Shown here piece by piece: positions 9,524 to 19,685 of a stretch of 64,000 bases of DNA. The notes beneath the pieces are model-generated. The model made no database searches, was not told the DNA's origin, and saw nothing but the letters and a program-made list of their open reading frames with translations. Origin of the DNA: Xanthomonas bonasiae (GTDB lineage Bacteria > Pseudomonadota > Gammaproteobacteria > Xanthomonadales > Xanthomonadaceae); the NCBI RefSeq assembly GCF_017163705.1, contig NZ_JAFIWB010000001.1:434001-498000 (forward strand), given 5' to 3'. The position numbers and the translations under genes were made by a program. Position 1 is the first letter of the stretch, and the number at the start of each line of letters is the position of its first letter.

Positions 9524-11512
9524 TCACGGCTGCGCAACGGGCAGCGCGCCAGCCGCATCGGCGGCCACCGGCTTGTGGCGCTCCACGCCCAGGTAGCGCT
9601 GCATCAGGTCCTGCACGATCGGGCTCTTGTCGGCCAGGCCTTCGATCGACTTGCCGAGTGAGACCGCCTTGATCAGGTTCTCGAACATGCCGCCGTCGCC
9701 GCCGACCAGGTCGATATCGGCATTGCGCAACGCACTGGCGATGACCTCGGCGTTTTCCTTGGACACTTCCTTGCCGGCTTCGATCGAGGCCAGCGCCTGC
9801 TTGAGGCTGTTGTCGAGCATCATGCGGAACTCTTCGTGGCCGCGCGCGGTGTCGCTGAGCGCACCGATCGCCTCGAACTTGCGGGTCAGGCCGTCGGCTT
9901 CGGCGAACAGGCGCTTCTCCACCACCGCCGCCTCGGCCATGCCGATCGACTCGGCCGCGCTGGCCTTGGCCTTGCCCATCTGCTCCTCGCCCTGCGCCTT
10001 GGCCTGCAGCGTCTCGGCCAGCACGCGCGCATCGTTGCTGCCCTGCTTGAGGCTGGCGTCGGCCTTGGCCTCGATCACCCGCGCCTCGGCGATGCCCACC
10101 TTCTCGATCGCCAGCGCCGAGGCTTCCTTGACCTGCGCGTCGGCCAGGCCGGGCGCGGCCTTTTCGGCACGCATGCCGTCGGCGAGCAGTTTCTTGGCTT
10201 CGGCCTGCTTGCCTGCGGCCTCGTGCTCGGCCTGGGCCAGGGTGGTGAGTTCGACCGCGCGGTGCTTGGCCGCGGTCTCGCGCGCCTGCGCTTCCTTGAC
10301 CTGGCGCACCAGCTGTTCCTGCGCCTTGGCCTCGGCTTCCAGGATCGTCACCTGCTTGTGCCGGTCGGCCTCGGCGACTTCGCGCACTTCCTTGATCCGC
10401 TCCTCTTCCTGGGCCACGGTCTTGTCGATGGCGATGCGCTCGCGGGTGATGTTGGCCACGTCCATCTTGCCGTTCTCGACCACCTTGTCGCGCTCCACGC
10501 CCTGCAGCTGCACCTCGCGATCGGTGGTGACCTGCTCCAGCTGGCGCGCGCGCGCCACCCGCTCGACCTCGATGGCGACCGCGCGCTGGCGGTTCTGCTC
10601 GGCGACCTCGACCTCGCGCAGGCGGTTCTGCTCGCGGATGTCGATCAGCTGCTGCGCCTCGATGCGCGCGTTCTCCGACAGCTGGCGCTGTTCTTCCTGC
10701 ACCTTCAGCGTCTCGGCCTGCTCGCGCGCGCGGATCGTGTCGACCTCGCGCTTCTGCCGCGCCTCGGCCTCGGCCTGCTGCCGCTCCAGCGCCAGCAGCG
10801 CCTCGCGCGCTTCCACGTTCTTCTTGGTGATCGCCAGCTTCTCGTTCTGCTCCAGCTCGTTGGTCACCACGTTCTGGGTGGCGGTCAGCTCGGTGATCTT
10901 GCGGATGCCCTCGGCGTCGAGGATGTTGTGCGGATCCAGCAGCGACTTGGGGGTCTGCTCCAGATAGTCGATCGCCACGTCCTCGAGCACGTAGCCGTTG
11001 AGGTCGTTGCCGATCACCGCGATGATCTCGTCGCGGAATTCCTGGCGCTTCTCGAACAGTTCGGTGAAGTGGAACTTCTTGCCGACCGTCTTCAGCGCCT
11101 CGGAGAACTTGGCGTTGAACAGTTCGTCGACCGCATGCTTGTCCGAAGCGCGGTCGGCGCCGATCGCCTTGGCCACGCGCAGCACGTCGGCCTGGGTCTC
11201 GTTGACCCGCAGATAGAACGCGACGGCGATGTCGGCGCGCATGTTGTCGCGGCAGATCAGGCCTTCCTTGCCGCGGCGATCGACCTGCAGGGTGATCAGG
11301 CTGATCCGCATCAGCTCGGCGCGGTACAGCACCGGCACGATCAGCGCGCCGGTGAAATGCACCTTCGGCGTCGAACTCATGTCGTTGACGATCAACGCCA
11401 CGCCCTGGTCCACCTTGCGGTAGAACGCCTTGAACAGGCCGGCCAGTCCCAGCAGCAGCACCAGCAGGATGCCGACGCCGATCAGAAACGGCGCCATCGT
11501 CGCAAAACTCAT
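9524..11512 (-). CDS. yqiK: Flotillin-family inner-membrane protein YqiK
   Basis: A 662-residue flotillin-type SPFH protein, expected to scaffold membrane microdomains. One N-terminal membrane helix lies at about residues 6-27 (FLIGVGILLVLLLGLAGLF). A band-7/SPFH domain runs to about residue 200, and a long charged coiled coil rich in Glu-Ala-Arg covers roughly 210-510. A flotillin C-terminal region follows, ending with MLDNSLKQALASIEAGKE and nearby blocks. The length and order fit YqiK. Its ATG overlaps the stop of yqiJ as ATGA, and an AAGGAG site lies inside the end of yqiJ, so the pair is translationally coupled. Confidence 0.93.
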   Translation of the reverse strand: MSFATMAPFLIGVGILLVLLLGLAGLFKAFYRKVDQGVALIVNDMSSTPKVHFTGALIVPVLYRAELMRISLITLQVDRRGKEGLICRDNMRADIAVAFYLRVNETQADVLRVAKAIGADRASDKHAVDELFNAKFSEALKTVGKKFHFTELFEKRQEFRDEIIAVIGNDLNGYVLEDVAIDYLEQTPKSLLDPHNILDAEGIRKITELTATQNVVTNELEQNEKLAITKKNVEAREALLALERQQAEAEARQKREVDTIRAREQAETLKVQEEQRQLSENARIEAQQLIDIREQNRLREVEVAEQNRQRAVAIEVERVARARQLEQVTTDREVQLQGVERDKVVENGKMDVANITRERIAIDKTVAQEEERIKEVREVAEADRHKQVTILEAEAKAQEQLVRQVKEAQARETAAKHRAVELTTLAQAEHEAAGKQAEAKKLLADGMRAEKAAPGLADAQVKEASALAIEKVGIAEARVIEAKADASLKQGSNDARVLAETLQAKAQGEEQMGKAKASAAESIGMAEAAVVEKRLFAEADGLTRKFEAIGALSDTARGHEEFRMMLDNSLKQALASIEAGKEVSKENAEVIASALRNADIDLVGGDGGMFENLIKAVSLGKSIEGLADKSPIVQDLMQRYLGVERHKPVAADAAGALPVAQP

Positions 11513-12204
11513 CGGTGGATCTCCTTATCGCCCGCAATCAGGCTATGGGGTAACGGCGAACCCGGCTGATCCTGCTCGCGGGCCACCAGGTAATGGTTGT
11601 GCGCATGCACGTAGTCGACCAGCACGACACGCTCGCCGCGCAGGTAGTGGCTGCCGGCCGGCGCGCGCACCTGCAGCACCAGTCCGGCGCCGCCGTCGTC
11701 GACATTGGCGTAGCCGCTGCCGGCATCGGCGCGCGGCGAGGCGATCACCCCGACCTTGCCGAGCAGCGACTGCTGCGCGACCGGACGCAGCTTCAGCAGC
11801 AGCCGGCGCAGCGGCCGCAGCATCCACGAGGTCAGCGGCACCGCCGGCACCAGCGCCAACAGCGCGACCACGCTGCCCAGGCCCCAGCGCACCCCGTCCG
11901 GCAACGCCTGCAGCAGGAACAGATGCGCGAAATAGGTGCCGGTCCAGGCCCAGAACGCCAGCAGGGCCACGACCAGCATCAGCGGCGCGCCGCCCAGGCC
12001 GAGCCGCGCGAAGATGCCGGAAATGCCATGCAGGCCGTGCTCGGCGCCGTGCGCGCCGTCCACATGCAGATGCAGATGCCCGTCGGCGAGGTGGTGATCG
12101 GCAATGCCGGTCGCGGCCAGCAGCCAGTAGATCGCCGAGAATCCCAGCAAAATGCTGTACGGCAGCGTGGGAAACCCCAGTGCGACGCTCAAGAACTCGG
12201 CCAT
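11509..12204 (-). CDS. yqiJ: OB-fold-containing membrane protein YqiJ
   Basis: A 231-residue integral membrane protein of the YqiJ/NfeD-related group, which accompanies flotillins. It has hydrophobic helices near residues 16-34, 75-100 and 107-128. A His-rich loop (ADHHLADGHLHLHVDGAHG) follows the first helix. The C-terminal OB-fold domain spans about residues 140-231 (SLLGKVGVIASPRADAGSG, GERVVLVDY). The His-rich loop could bind metal, but that is speculation. It is the first gene of the flotillin/ATPase/TelA operon, so the operon promoter should lie in the 276 bp before it. Confidence 0.88.
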   Translation of the reverse strand: MAEFLSVALGFPTLPYSILLGFSAIYWLLAATGIADHHLADGHLHLHVDGAHGAEHGLHGISGIFARLGLGGAPLMLVVALLAFWAWTGTYFAHLFLLQALPDGVRWGLGSVVALLALVPAVPLTSWMLRPLRRLLLKLRPVAQQSLLGKVGVIASPRADAGSGYANVDDGGAGLVLQVRAPAGSHYLRGERVVLVDYVHAHNHYLVAREQDQPGSPLPHSLIAGDKEIHR

Positions 12205-12480
12205 TCCCTCTATCCATCCCTGTGCGGGCAGCGCACACCGCCATCGGGCGCGTACGCTGTCGCTTCATCCTCATCGGCCGGCAACGCGCATCACGCGCGG
12301 CGCGGCATTGCCGACCGACCCCTGGCCCGGATCATACGATAAAGGCGTGACTGCACCCAGCGCGGCGCAAGCGCCATGGCGGTGGCGCGTCTGGATCTGG
12401 CGGCGCGCGGAGCGGTCGATTGCGCAGCCATACTGCTGCGTACGCGGCCTTGGCGACCTGGCGTGGCGGCGCAGTCCGCT
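12205..12480. promoter_or_regulatory. Region upstream of yqiJ, after trpF
   Basis: These 276 bp separate the trpF stop from the yqiJ start, both on the minus strand. No convincing small gene, terminator or repeat is visible. The promoter of the yqiJ-telA operon is expected near 12205-12330, but no -35/-10 pair could be assigned. Confidence 0.35.
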
Positions 12481-13143
12481 CTAGCAGTTGGTGTTCAACT
12501 CGTGGCAATCGGCGCGGCGCACTTCCTCGACGAACTTGCGCATCTTGTGCCCGTCCTTGATGCCCGGCTGGCTCTCGATGCCGCTGGACACGTCCACGCC
12601 CCACGGCAAGGTGGCGATGATCGCGTCGAACACGTTGTCGGAGGTGATGCCGCCGGCGAGCAGGAACGGCCGGTGCAGGCCGGTGGGCAGGCGCGTCCAG
12701 TCGAAGGTCTTGCCGGAACCGCCGCTCTCGCCCGGGGCGTGGCTGTCGAACAGGAAGCCCGCCGCGTTCGGGTACTGCAACTGCAGGGTGCGCGCGTTGA
12801 TGTCGCTGCCGCCCATCGGTACCGCTTTCAGGTACGGCAGGTTGAAACCGCGGCAGAAGCCGTCGTCCTCGTCGCCATGGAACTGCAGCAGGGTCGGCCG
12901 CACCGTGCGCAGCACTTCGCGCACCTCGTCCTTGGGGTTGTCGCGGAACAGCGCGACCACGTCGACCATCGGCGAGGCGGCCTGGCGCATCGCGCGGGCT
13001 TCGGCCGGCGCCACCCGCCGCGGGCTGCCGTGGGCGAACACGAATCCCACCGAATCCACCCCAAGTTCGCCCGCCAGGCGGATGTCGCCGGCACGGGTCA
13101 TGCCGCAGAACTTGATGCGGGTGCGATACAGGGTTCGATTCAT
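12481..13143 (-). CDS. trpF: Phosphoribosylanthranilate isomerase
   Basis: A 220-residue monofunctional TrpF, catalysing the Amadori rearrangement of phosphoribosylanthranilate in tryptophan synthesis. The (beta/alpha)8 signature is clear: KFCGMT with catalytic Cys13, [14 protein letters not shown] with the catalytic Asp, GGSGKTFDW, and the phosphate-binding [10 protein letters not shown]. The ATG overlaps the truA stop as ATGA (13140-13143), so trpF is coupled to truA. The frame stays open upstream, but that part is truA read in another frame. Confidence 0.97.
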   Translation of the reverse strand: MNRTLYRTRIKFCGMTRAGDIRLAGELGVDSVGFVFAHGSPRRVAPAEARAMRQAASPMVDVVALFRDNPKDEVREVLRTVRPTLLQFHGDEDDGFCRGFNLPYLKAVPMGGSDINARTLQLQYPNAAGFLFDSHAPGESGGSGKTFDWTRLPTGLHRPFLLAGGITSDNVFDAIIATLPWGVDVSSGIESQPGIKDGHKMRKFVEEVRRADCHELNTNC

Positions 13144-13913
13144 AGGGTGACCTCGGCCGGTAGCTTCCAGATATCGGGGTAGAGAGGACCGACGAAGACC
13201 AGTCCCTGCGGCGGCGCCGTCGGGCCGGCGACGCTGCGGTCGCGCCCGGCAAGCAGTTCGCCGATCCAGGAAACCGGCTTCTCGCCCGTTCCTACCATGA
13301 TTAAGGAGCCTACGATATTGCGCACCATGTGATGAAGGAATGCATTGGCCTGGACCTGGACCTCGACGACCTCGCCGATCCGGGTCACCGCGATCGCCTG
13401 CAGCTCGCGCCGCGCATGCAGCGCCTGGCACTGGATGCTGCGGAACGCGCTGAAATCCTGCTCGCCCAGCAACGCCTGCGCGGCGGCATGCATCGCCTCG
13501 GCCTGCAGCGGCCGCCGCTCCCAGCTCAACGTCTGCCGGTACAGCGCCGGGCGTACCTGGCGGTTGAGCAGGCGGTAGCGGTAGCGCCGCGCGCGCGCCG
13601 AGAAGCGCGCGTGGAAATCGTCCGCGGCCGGCACGCACCAGCGCACGCACACCGACGCCGGCAAGCGCGCGGTGGCGCCGAGCATCCAGCCGCGCGGCGC
13701 GCGCGGCGCATCGCAATCGAAATGCACGACCTGGCATTCGCCGTGCACGCCGGCGTCGGTGCGCCCGGCGCAGACCACGCTCACCGGCGTATCGGCCACT
13801 GACGACAGCGCCGCCTGCAGCGTCGCCTGCACGCTCGGCCCGCCGGATTCGCCCAGCTGTTGCCAGCCCTGGAACTCGCTGCCGTCGTATTCCACGCCCA
13901 GCGCATAACGCAT
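13140..13913 (-). CDS. truA: tRNA pseudouridine(38-40) synthase
   Basis: A 257-residue TruA that isomerises uridines 38-40 in the tRNA anticodon arm. The family start [16 protein letters not shown], the catalytic motif AGRTDAGVH with Asp53, and the [13 protein letters not shown] motif near the end are all present. It sits between fimV and trpF, the same fimV-truA-trpF order known from Pseudomonas. It overlaps trpF by four bases. Confidence 0.97.
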   Translation of the reverse strand: MRYALGVEYDGSEFQGWQQLGESGGPSVQATLQAALSSVADTPVSVVCAGRTDAGVHGECQVVHFDCDAPRAPRGWMLGATARLPASVCVRWCVPAADDFHARFSARARRYRYRLLNRQVRPALYRQTLSWERRPLQAEAMHAAAQALLGEQDFSAFRSIQCQALHARRELQAIAVTRIGEVVEVQVQANAFLHHMVRNIVGSLIMVGTGEKPVSWIGELLAGRDRSVAGPTAPPQGLVFVGPLYPDIWKLPAEVTL

Positions 13914-13984
13914 CGCGCCCTACTCCGTCACAACGCGCACTGCGGGCTGCAGCGGCCACGGCGCTGCGCTGCGGCACGCGCGCA

Positions 13985-15988
13985 TCAGCTCAAGCGGGCC
14001 AGCAGCTGCTGGGCTTCGGCACGCGCCGCCGGATCGCCGCCGGCCGCCACTTCGCTCAGCAGGGTCCGCGCGGTTTCGTTGTCGCCCAGGTCCATGTAGG
14101 CCACGGCCAGTTCCAGGCGCTCGCGGCCGATCGGCGGATACGCGGGCGCCGGTTCGACGCTCGGCTCGGCGGCGGCAGGCAGATCGCCCTGGTGCCAGGT
14201 CGGCTCCTGGCGTTCCGCAAGCACCGGCGCGACCGGCGTCGGCGCCAGCACCGGCGGCTGCCGCCATGGTTCGTCGGCATCGAGCGGCGCCTGCGGCGCC
14301 GGCGCGATCTCGGCGTCGGGCCGTAGCGCGAACTGCGGATGCTCCGCGGCAGGCGCAACGTCGGCGTCGGCGTGATGCTGCGCCTGCGCGGCCAGCTCGC
14401 GCTCGAATGCGTGGTCCTGGTAGGCCCGGTCTTCGTCGGCCGCGTCCTCGGCCACTTCGCGCTCGTGTTCGTCCAGCGGCGGCAGGTCCGGTGCGTCCAC
14501 CTCGCGATGCGCCACCACCGGCACCGCCGCGGCCAGTTCCGCCGCGTCGTAGCCGTGCCGCGGCAGCGGCGGCAACGGCGACGGCTTGCGCCGGCGCGAC
14601 AACAGCAGCGCGCCGATGCCCAGCACCAGCAGCGCCAATCCGCCCCACAGCCACAGCGGCCAGCCGCCGGAGGCCGCGGCCGGCGCCGGTTGCGCCTGTG
14701 CCTGGGTCTGCCCGGATTGCGCCAGGCGCTTCTGCGCCGCGGCCAGGTCGCTGTCCTTCAGCGCGATCAGTTGCTGCTGCTGGGCCTTGAGCTTTTCCAG
14801 CTGTTCGACCCGCGAGCGCAGCTCCTGGACCTCGGCATCGCGTGCCGCGAGATCTTCGCGCGCCTGCTGCAATTGTTGAGTCGCCACCATGTCTCCCTCG
14901 TCGCCGGCACCGGTGCCGGACTTGGTTCCTGCGTTGTCGCGCTGCGCCGGCACCGCCGGCGCGATTTCCAGGCGTGCGCCCGACGTCGCCGCGGTCGCGG
15001 CGGCGGGCTTGGCGGCGGCCGGCGCAACCGCAGCGGCCTGCTGCGCCTGTGCCGGTTGCGGCACCGGCGCGCGCGCCTGGCGCCATTGCGCGGCCTGTTC
15101 GCGGACGATGGCGGTGGCCGCAGCGGCATCGATGCTGGCCAGCTCTTCCTGGCGCGGCGTGCGCAACACCACGCCCTGCTTGAGCAGGTTGACGTTGCCG
15201 CGGATGAACGCATCCGGGTTGGCGCGCAGCAGCGCGACCATGGTCTGGTCCAGCGAATGGCCGCTGCCGCGCGCCAGCTGCCCGGCGATCTGCGACAGGG
15301 TCTGCCCGCGCTGCACCGGCGCCAGCGCATCGCCGCGCGCCGCGGTGGGCGCCGGGGCGCTGCGCACCGGCGCGGCGGGTGCGGCCGACACCGCGGGCGG
15401 CGGTGTGGGGGCGACCGGCGCCGGAGCCGTTGCCGGCGCCGGCAACGGCTCGCTGCGGACGATGCGGTCGGACGGCGCGGCGGCGGCCGGGGCATCGATC
15501 GCCGGCGCGTCGATCGCCGCGGCGGTGTTGGGCGCGTCGAGCAAGGCCGAATATTCGCGGATCAACCGGCCCTGGCCCCAATCGACTTCGATCAGGAAGC
15601 TCAGCGACGGCACCTCCACCGGCATCTGGCTGCTGACGCGGATCACCGCGCGGCCCTGGTTGGTCTGCGCGAAGCGGAACTGCAGGTTGCCGACCAGGCC
15701 GTCCGGGCGCTCCAGCCCGACCCGGGCGAAGGTGGCCGGCGAGGCCAGCGCGACGCGTGCGTTTTCCAGTTCGCCCGGTTCGTTGGAGATCACCGGGATC
15801 TCGGCCAGGAACGGCTGCCCGGGTTTGGACAGGACGCGGATGTCGCCCAGCCCCAGCGCCAGCGCGGCCTGGCTGCAGGCCAGCAACAGCAGCGCGCACG
15901 CCGCACGCCAGCCGCGGCTCGGAGCGAGCGCAATGGAAATGCCGTCGCCGCCATGGCGGCGGCGGAAGAAGCGTGGTTGTAGGCGCAT
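13985..15988 (-). CDS. fimV: FimV/HubP-family polar hub protein with LysM domain
   Basis: A 667-residue inner-membrane, peptidoglycan-binding protein of the FimV/HubP family, which organises the cell pole and type IV pilus/twitching functions. A signal segment ([15 protein letters not shown]) is followed by the FimV N-terminal domain ([20 protein letters not shown]). A LysM-like domain lies at about residues 219-280, then a coiled coil, one membrane helix at about 440-465, an acidic Ala-rich region and the C-terminal TPR-like FimV motif ([20 protein letters not shown]). The ATG at 15988 follows AGGGG. The frame stays open to 16258, but there it reads through repeat elements, so that start is rejected. 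Confidence 0.92.
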   Translation of the reverse strand: MRLQPRFFRRRHGGDGISIALAPSRGWRAACALLLLACSQAALALGLGDIRVLSKPGQPFLAEIPVISNEPGELENARVALASPATFARVGLERPDGLVGNLQFRFAQTNQGRAVIRVSSQMPVEVPSLSFLIEVDWGQGRLIREYSALLDAPNTAAAIDAPAIDAPAAAAPSDRIVRSEPLPAPATAPAPVAPTPPPAVSAAPAAPVRSAPAPTAARGDALAPVQRGQTLSQIAGQLARGSGHSLDQTMVALLRANPDAFIRGNVNLLKQGVVLRTPRQEELASIDAAAATAIVREQAAQWRQARAPVPQPAQAQQAAAVAPAAAKPAAATAATSGARLEIAPAVPAQRDNAGTKSGTGAGDEGDMVATQQLQQAREDLAARDAEVQELRSRVEQLEKLKAQQQQLIALKDSDLAAAQKRLAQSGQTQAQAQPAPAAASGGWPLWLWGGLALLVLGIGALLLSRRRKPSPLPPLPRHGYDAAELAAAVPVVAHREVDAPDLPPLDEHEREVAEDAADEDRAYQDHAFERELAAQAQHHADADVAPAAEHPQFALRPDAEIAPAPQAPLDADEPWRQPPVLAPTPVAPVLAERQEPTWHQGDLPAAAEPSVEPAPAYPPIGRERLELAVAYMDLGDNETARTLLSEVAAGGDPAARAEAQQLLARLS

Positions 15989-16098
15989 CACGCCCCTGCC
16001 CTTGGTGTCATGGCGTGCAATATAGCCGTTGCCCTTCGCATTGTGGCGTTCGTCTACGCGGCCGTGCGACGGAGCCTGCACAGGTTCGCGCGGCCTTA

Positions 16099-16230
16099 CC
16101 CCCTTCTCCCATCGGGAGAAGGTGCCCCGAAGGGGCGGATGAGGGTACGGGCGAAGCCTCGTGGGATCGAACAGCGCGAGGGCTTCGCCCCGTACCCTCA
16201 CCCCCGGCCCCTCTCCCGAGGGGAGAGGGG
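16099..16230. repeat. Intergenic palindromic repeat, unit 1
   Basis: It starts with TTCTCCCATCGGGAGAA. An inverted pair GGGTACGGGCGAAGCC / GGCTTCGCCCCGTACCC follows, and it ends with CCTCTCCCGAGGGGAGAGG. Nearly the whole unit recurs immediately after it at 16272-16403. It is of the non-coding type common between proteobacterial genes and lies between asd and fimV. Confidence 0.85.
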
Positions 16231-16271
16231 CGTCTTGGCTTCGCTTGTTGTGTTGCACGCTCGGGCAGCCC

Positions 16272-16403
16272 TTCCTTCTCCCATCGGGAGAAGGTGCCCC
16301 GAAGGGGCGGATGAGGGTACGGGCGAAGCCTCATGGGATCGAAACAGTGCGAGGGCTTCGCGCCGCACCCTCATCCCCGTCCCCTCTCCCGAGGGGAGAG
16401 GGG
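16272..16403. repeat. Intergenic palindromic repeat, unit 2
   Basis: A second, near-identical copy of the element at 16099-16230, in the same orientation, ending 9 bp before the asd stop codon. Its last hairpin (CCCCTCTCCCGAGGGGAGAGGGG) could serve as a transcript end for asd on the minus strand, though it has no T-run. Confidence 0.85.
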
Positions 16404-16412
16404 AGATATCGC

Positions 16413-17438
16413 TCAGCCTTCCTGCGCCACCAGCTCGGCCAGCTGCACCGCATTGAGCGCGGCGCCCTTGCGGATGTTGTCGGAGACGATCCACAGGTTC
16501 AGGCCGCGCGGATGCGAGATGTCCTCGCGGATGCGGCCGACGTAGACCGCGTCGTTGCCCGAGGCGTGGGTGACCGGGGTCGGATAGCCGCCGGCCTTGC
16601 GCTCGTCGACGACTTCCACGCCCGGCGACGCGGCCAGCAGCGCGCGCGCCTGCTCGGCGCTGACCTTGCGCGTGGTCTCGATCGCGACCGCTTCGGAGTG
16701 GCCGTAGAACACCGGCACGCGCACCGCGGTCGGGTTCACCTGGATGTTGTCGTCGCCGAGGATCTTGCGCGTCTCCCAGACCAGCTTCATCTCTTCCTTG
16801 GTGAAGCCGTTCTCGAGGAAGTCGTCGATGTGCGGGATCAGGTTGAAGGCGATCTGCACCTGGAACTTCTTCGGCTCGATGTCCTGGAACGCCAGCAACT
16901 GCGCGGTCTGCTTGCCCAGTTCCTCCATGCCCGAACGGCCGCCGCCGGACACCGACTGGTAGGTGGCCACGTTGATGCGCTCGATGTTGTATTCGCGGTG
17001 CAGCGGCGCCAGCGCCACCAGCATCTGCATGGTCGAGCAGTTGGGGTTGGCGATGATGCCGCGCGGGCGCTGCTTCAGCGCCTCCGGGTTCACTTCCGAC
17101 ACCACCAGCGGCACGTCGTCGTCGTAGCGGAACGACGAGGAGTTGTCGATCACCACCGCGCCGGCGGCGGCGAACTTCGGCGCGTATTCCTTGGAGATGC
17201 CGCCACCGGCGGAGAACAGCGCGATGTCCACGCCGGTCGGATCGAAGGTGGCCAGGTCGAGCACGGTGACCTTCTGGCCCTTGAACTCGATCTGGCCGCC
17301 GGCGGAGCGCTCGGAGGCCAGCGGGTACAGCGTGGCGATGGGGAAGTCGCGCTCGGCGAGGATGGCCAGCATGGTTTCGCCGACAGCGCCGGTGGCGCCG
17401 ACGACGGCGACGTTGAAACGACGGGATTCGTTGCTCAT
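16413..17438 (-). CDS. asd: Aspartate-semialdehyde dehydrogenase
   Basis: A 341-residue NADPH-dependent enzyme that reduces aspartyl phosphate to aspartate semialdehyde, the branch point to lysine, threonine, methionine and diaminopimelate. The Rossmann motif VVGATGAVGE is at the start, the catalytic cysteine is in NPNCST (about residue 134), and the substrate motif GHSEAV is present. The length is normal. It lies upstream of fimV-truA-trpF, as in Pseudomonas, but is separated from fimV by about 420 bp of repeats, so separate transcription is likely. Confidence 0.97.
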   Translation of the reverse strand: MSNESRRFNVAVVGATGAVGETMLAILAERDFPIATLYPLASERSAGGQIEFKGQKVTVLDLATFDPTGVDIALFSAGGGISKEYAPKFAAAGAVVIDNSSSFRYDDDVPLVVSEVNPEALKQRPRGIIANPNCSTMQMLVALAPLHREYNIERINVATYQSVSGGGRSGMEELGKQTAQLLAFQDIEPKKFQVQIAFNLIPHIDDFLENGFTKEEMKLVWETRKILGDDNIQVNPTAVRVPVFYGHSEAVAIETTRKVSAEQARALLAASPGVEVVDERKAGGYPTPVTHASGNDAVYVGRIREDISHPRGLNLWIVSDNIRKGAALNAVQLAELVAQEG

Positions 17439-17497
17439 GGGAGATTGTTCGATCGGGTAGGAGAAAGGGGGAACAGCCGCACTGCCAGCTGGATTCG

Positions 17498-17539
17498 GGG
17501 AACCTCCCGAGCGCGCCGCTCAGGTCGCCGGAGGTTCCC
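17498..17539. other. Inverted repeat between the hydroxyacid dehydrogenase gene and asd
   Basis: GGGAACCTCC (17498-17507) and GGAGGTTCCC (17530-17539) are perfect 10-bp complements around a 22-nt loop that begins at the stop codon of the upstream gene. There is no T-run. It could be a weak terminator or a control element ahead of asd. Confidence 0.5.
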
Positions 17540-18579
17540 TATCGTTTTTTGCTCGCGATGCTGCCGTCGCCATTGCCGGCGCCAGCGGCGATCGCATCCA
17601 GGTTCAACGCATTCGGCGGACGCCCGGCGTCGGCACCGAAGCCCAGCGCGGCCAGCAGGTTGTCCACCGCCAGCGCCACCATCGCGCGGCGGGTCGCGGC
17701 GCTGGCGCTGCCGATATGCGGGGTCAGCACCACGTTACGCAGCGCCAGCAGCTCCGGGCGCACCGCCGGCTCGCCCTCGTACACGTCCAGCCCGGCCGCG
17801 GCCAGGCGCCCGTGCGCGAGCGCATCGGCCAGCGCCAGTTCGTCGACCAGGCCGCCGCGGGCGATGTTCACCAGCGTGGCGCCCGGCTTCATCCGCGCCA
17901 GCGCGGCGGCATCCAGGATGTGGTGCGACTGCGTCGAATACGGCAGCACCAACAGCAGGTGATCGGCGCGCGCCAGCAGTGCGTCGAAGCCGACGTACTC
18001 GGCGGCGTGCGCACGCTCCACCTCGGCCGGCAGGCGGCTGCGGTTGTGGTACAGCACGCGCATCGAGAAGCCCGCGGCGCGGCGCGCGATGGCCTGGCCG
18101 ATGCGGCCCATGCCGAGGATGCCCAGGGTGCTGCCGTGCACGTCGGCGCCGAGCATGGTCTGGAACGACCATTGCTGCCACTGCCCCTCGCGCAGCCAGC
18201 GCTCGGATTCGGTGATGCGCCGCGCGGCGGCCATCAGCAGCGCGAAACCGAGGTCGGCGGTGGTTTCGGTGAGCACGTCCGGCGTGTTGCTGGCGACGAT
18301 GCCGGCCGCGCTGAGCGCGTCCAGATCGAGATTGTTGTAGCCGACGCCGACGTTGGCGATGGCGCGCAGCCGCGGCGCGGCAGCGATCTCGGCCGCGCCG
18401 ATACGCTCGTTGAGGGTCACCAGCGCGCCGTCCAGCGGCGCCAGCGCCGCGGCCAGGTCTTGCTGCGAGTACTTGGTCACGTCCGCGGTGGTGGTCAGCG
18501 CGCAATGTTCGCCGAGCCGTGCGACGACATCGTCGAACAGCGGTTGGCTGACCCACACCCGTGGCCGCGACTCAGCCAT
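17539..18579 (-). CDS. D-isomer 2-hydroxyacid dehydrogenase (GhrB-like)
   Basis: A 346-residue NAD(P)H-dependent dehydrogenase, probably a glyoxylate/hydroxypyruvate or 2-ketogluconate reductase. The NAD-binding motif [17 protein letters not shown], the catalytic Arg region [11 protein letters not shown], the Glu region DVYEGEP and the His motif LTPHIGSA are all present in family order. The ATG at 18579 overlaps the aroC stop by 8 nt; a GTG six bases upstream is an alternative start. Overlap with aroC indicates co-transcription with prmB-aroC. The exact substrate cannot be told from sequence alone. Confidence 0.88.
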   Translation of the reverse strand: MAESRPRVWVSQPLFDDVVARLGEHCALTTTADVTKYSQQDLAAALAPLDGALVTLNERIGAAEIAAAPRLRAIANVGVGYNNLDLDALSAAGIVASNTPDVLTETTADLGFALLMAAARRITESERWLREGQWQQWSFQTMLGADVHGSTLGILGMGRIGQAIARRAAGFSMRVLYHNRSRLPAEVERAHAAEYVGFDALLARADHLLLVLPYSTQSHHILDAAALARMKPGATLVNIARGGLVDELALADALAHGRLAAAGLDVYEGEPAVRPELLALRNVVLTPHIGSASAATRRAMVALAVDNLLAALGFGADAGRPPNALNLDAIAAGAGNGDGSIASKKR

Positions 18580-19675
18580 CGCCACCGCCGGGGATGCGCG
18601 GGGCGACGCTGCCGACGTCGCCGCACTGCGCGCGGTGGCGCAGCGCCTGGTCCATCAGCACCAGCGCCATCATCGCCTCGGCGATCGGGGTGGCGCGGAT
18701 GCCGACGCAGGGGTCGTGGCGGCCGGTGGTGATGACGTCCACCGCCTGCCCGTCCACGTCCACCGTGGCGCCGGGCAGGCGCAGGCTGGAGGTGGGCTTG
18801 AACGCCAGCGAGGCGACGATCGGCTGGCCGGTGGCGATGCCGCCGAGCACGCCGCCGGCATGGTTGGACTGGAAGCCATCCGGCGCGATCAGGTCGCGGT
18901 GCTCGGTGCCCTTCTGCGCCACCACGGCGAAGCCGTCGCCGATCTCCACGCCCTTGACCGCATTGATGCTCATCAGCGCCGCGGCCAGTTCGCCGTCCAG
19001 CTTGCCGTAGATCGGCTCGCCCCAGCCCGGCGGCACGCCGTCGGCGACCACGGTGACCTTGGCGCCGATCGAATCGCCGGACTTGCGCAGCGCGTCCATG
19101 TAACTTTCCAGCTCCGGCACCTGCGCCGCATGCGGCCAGAAGAACGCGTTGTCCTCCACCGCATCCCAGGCGAAGCCCTGCGGCACGACCGGCCCGAGCT
19201 GCGACAGGTAGCCGCGCACGCGCACGCCGTAACGCTGCGCCAGCCACTTCTTGGCGACGACGCCGGCGGCCACGCGCATCGTGGTCTCGCGCGCCGAGGA
19301 GCGGCCGCCGCCGCGCGGATCGCGGATGCCGTACTTCTGCCAGTAGCTGTAGTCGGCATGGCCCGGACGGAACTGGCGGGCGATGTCGGTGTAGTCCTTG
19401 CTGCGCTGGTCGGTGTTGCGGATCAGCAGGCCGATCGGGGTGCCGGTGGTGCGGCCCTCGTAGACCCCGGACAGGATCTCCACTTCGTCGGCCTCGCGCC
19501 GCGCCGAGGTGTGGCGGCTCTTGCCGGTGGCGCGGCGCTGCAGGTCGTGGGCGAATTCGGCCGCGTCCAGCTCCAGTCCCGGCGGGCAGCCGTCGATCAC
19601 GCAGCCGATCGCCGGCCCGTGCGATTCGCCGAAGGTGGTGACGGTCAGCAGGGTGCCGAAGCTGTTCGCGCTCAT
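18572..19675 (-). CDS. aroC: Chorismate synthase
   Basis: A 367-residue FMN-dependent enzyme converting EPSP to chorismate, the last step of the shikimate pathway. The N-terminal [10 protein letters not shown], the middle [11 protein letters not shown] and the C-terminal [17 protein letters not shown] signatures are intact. The ATG at 19675 gives the conserved N-terminus [20 protein letters not shown]. An in-frame extension upstream matches nothing in the family. It follows prmB by 10 nt and overlaps the dehydrogenase gene, forming a prmB-aroC-dehydrogenase operon. Confidence 0.97.
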   Translation of the reverse strand: MSANSFGTLLTVTTFGESHGPAIGCVIDGCPPGLELDAAEFAHDLQRRATGKSRHTSARREADEVEILSGVYEGRTTGTPIGLLIRNTDQRSKDYTDIARQFRPGHADYSYWQKYGIRDPRGGGRSSARETTMRVAAGVVAKKWLAQRYGVRVRGYLSQLGPVVPQGFAWDAVEDNAFFWPHAAQVPELESYMDALRKSGDSIGAKVTVVADGVPPGWGEPIYGKLDGELAAALMSINAVKGVEIGDGFAVVAQKGTEHRDLIAPDGFQSNHAGGVLGGIATGQPIVASLAFKPTSSLRLPGATVDVDGQAVDVITTGRHDPCVGIRATPIAEAMMALVLMDQALRHRAQCGDVGSVAPRIPGGGDG

Positions 19676-19685
19676 GGCCGCCGGC

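Noticed and set aside
3444-9596. Very long open frames on the plus strand (3444-5936 and 5949-9596) opposite the telA-like and ATPase genes
   Set aside because: They are His/Gln/Arg-rich antisense frames produced by the GC-rich codon pattern of the real genes; no family motif or ribosome site.
13985-16258. Longer fimV reading frame starting at 16258
   Set aside because: The extra residues are translated palindromic repeat, and the ATG at 15988 has AGGGG and leads straight into a signal peptide.
16161-18215. 684-codon frame on the plus strand over asd and the dehydrogenase gene
   Set aside because: It begins inside repeat elements and is antisense to two confirmed genes.
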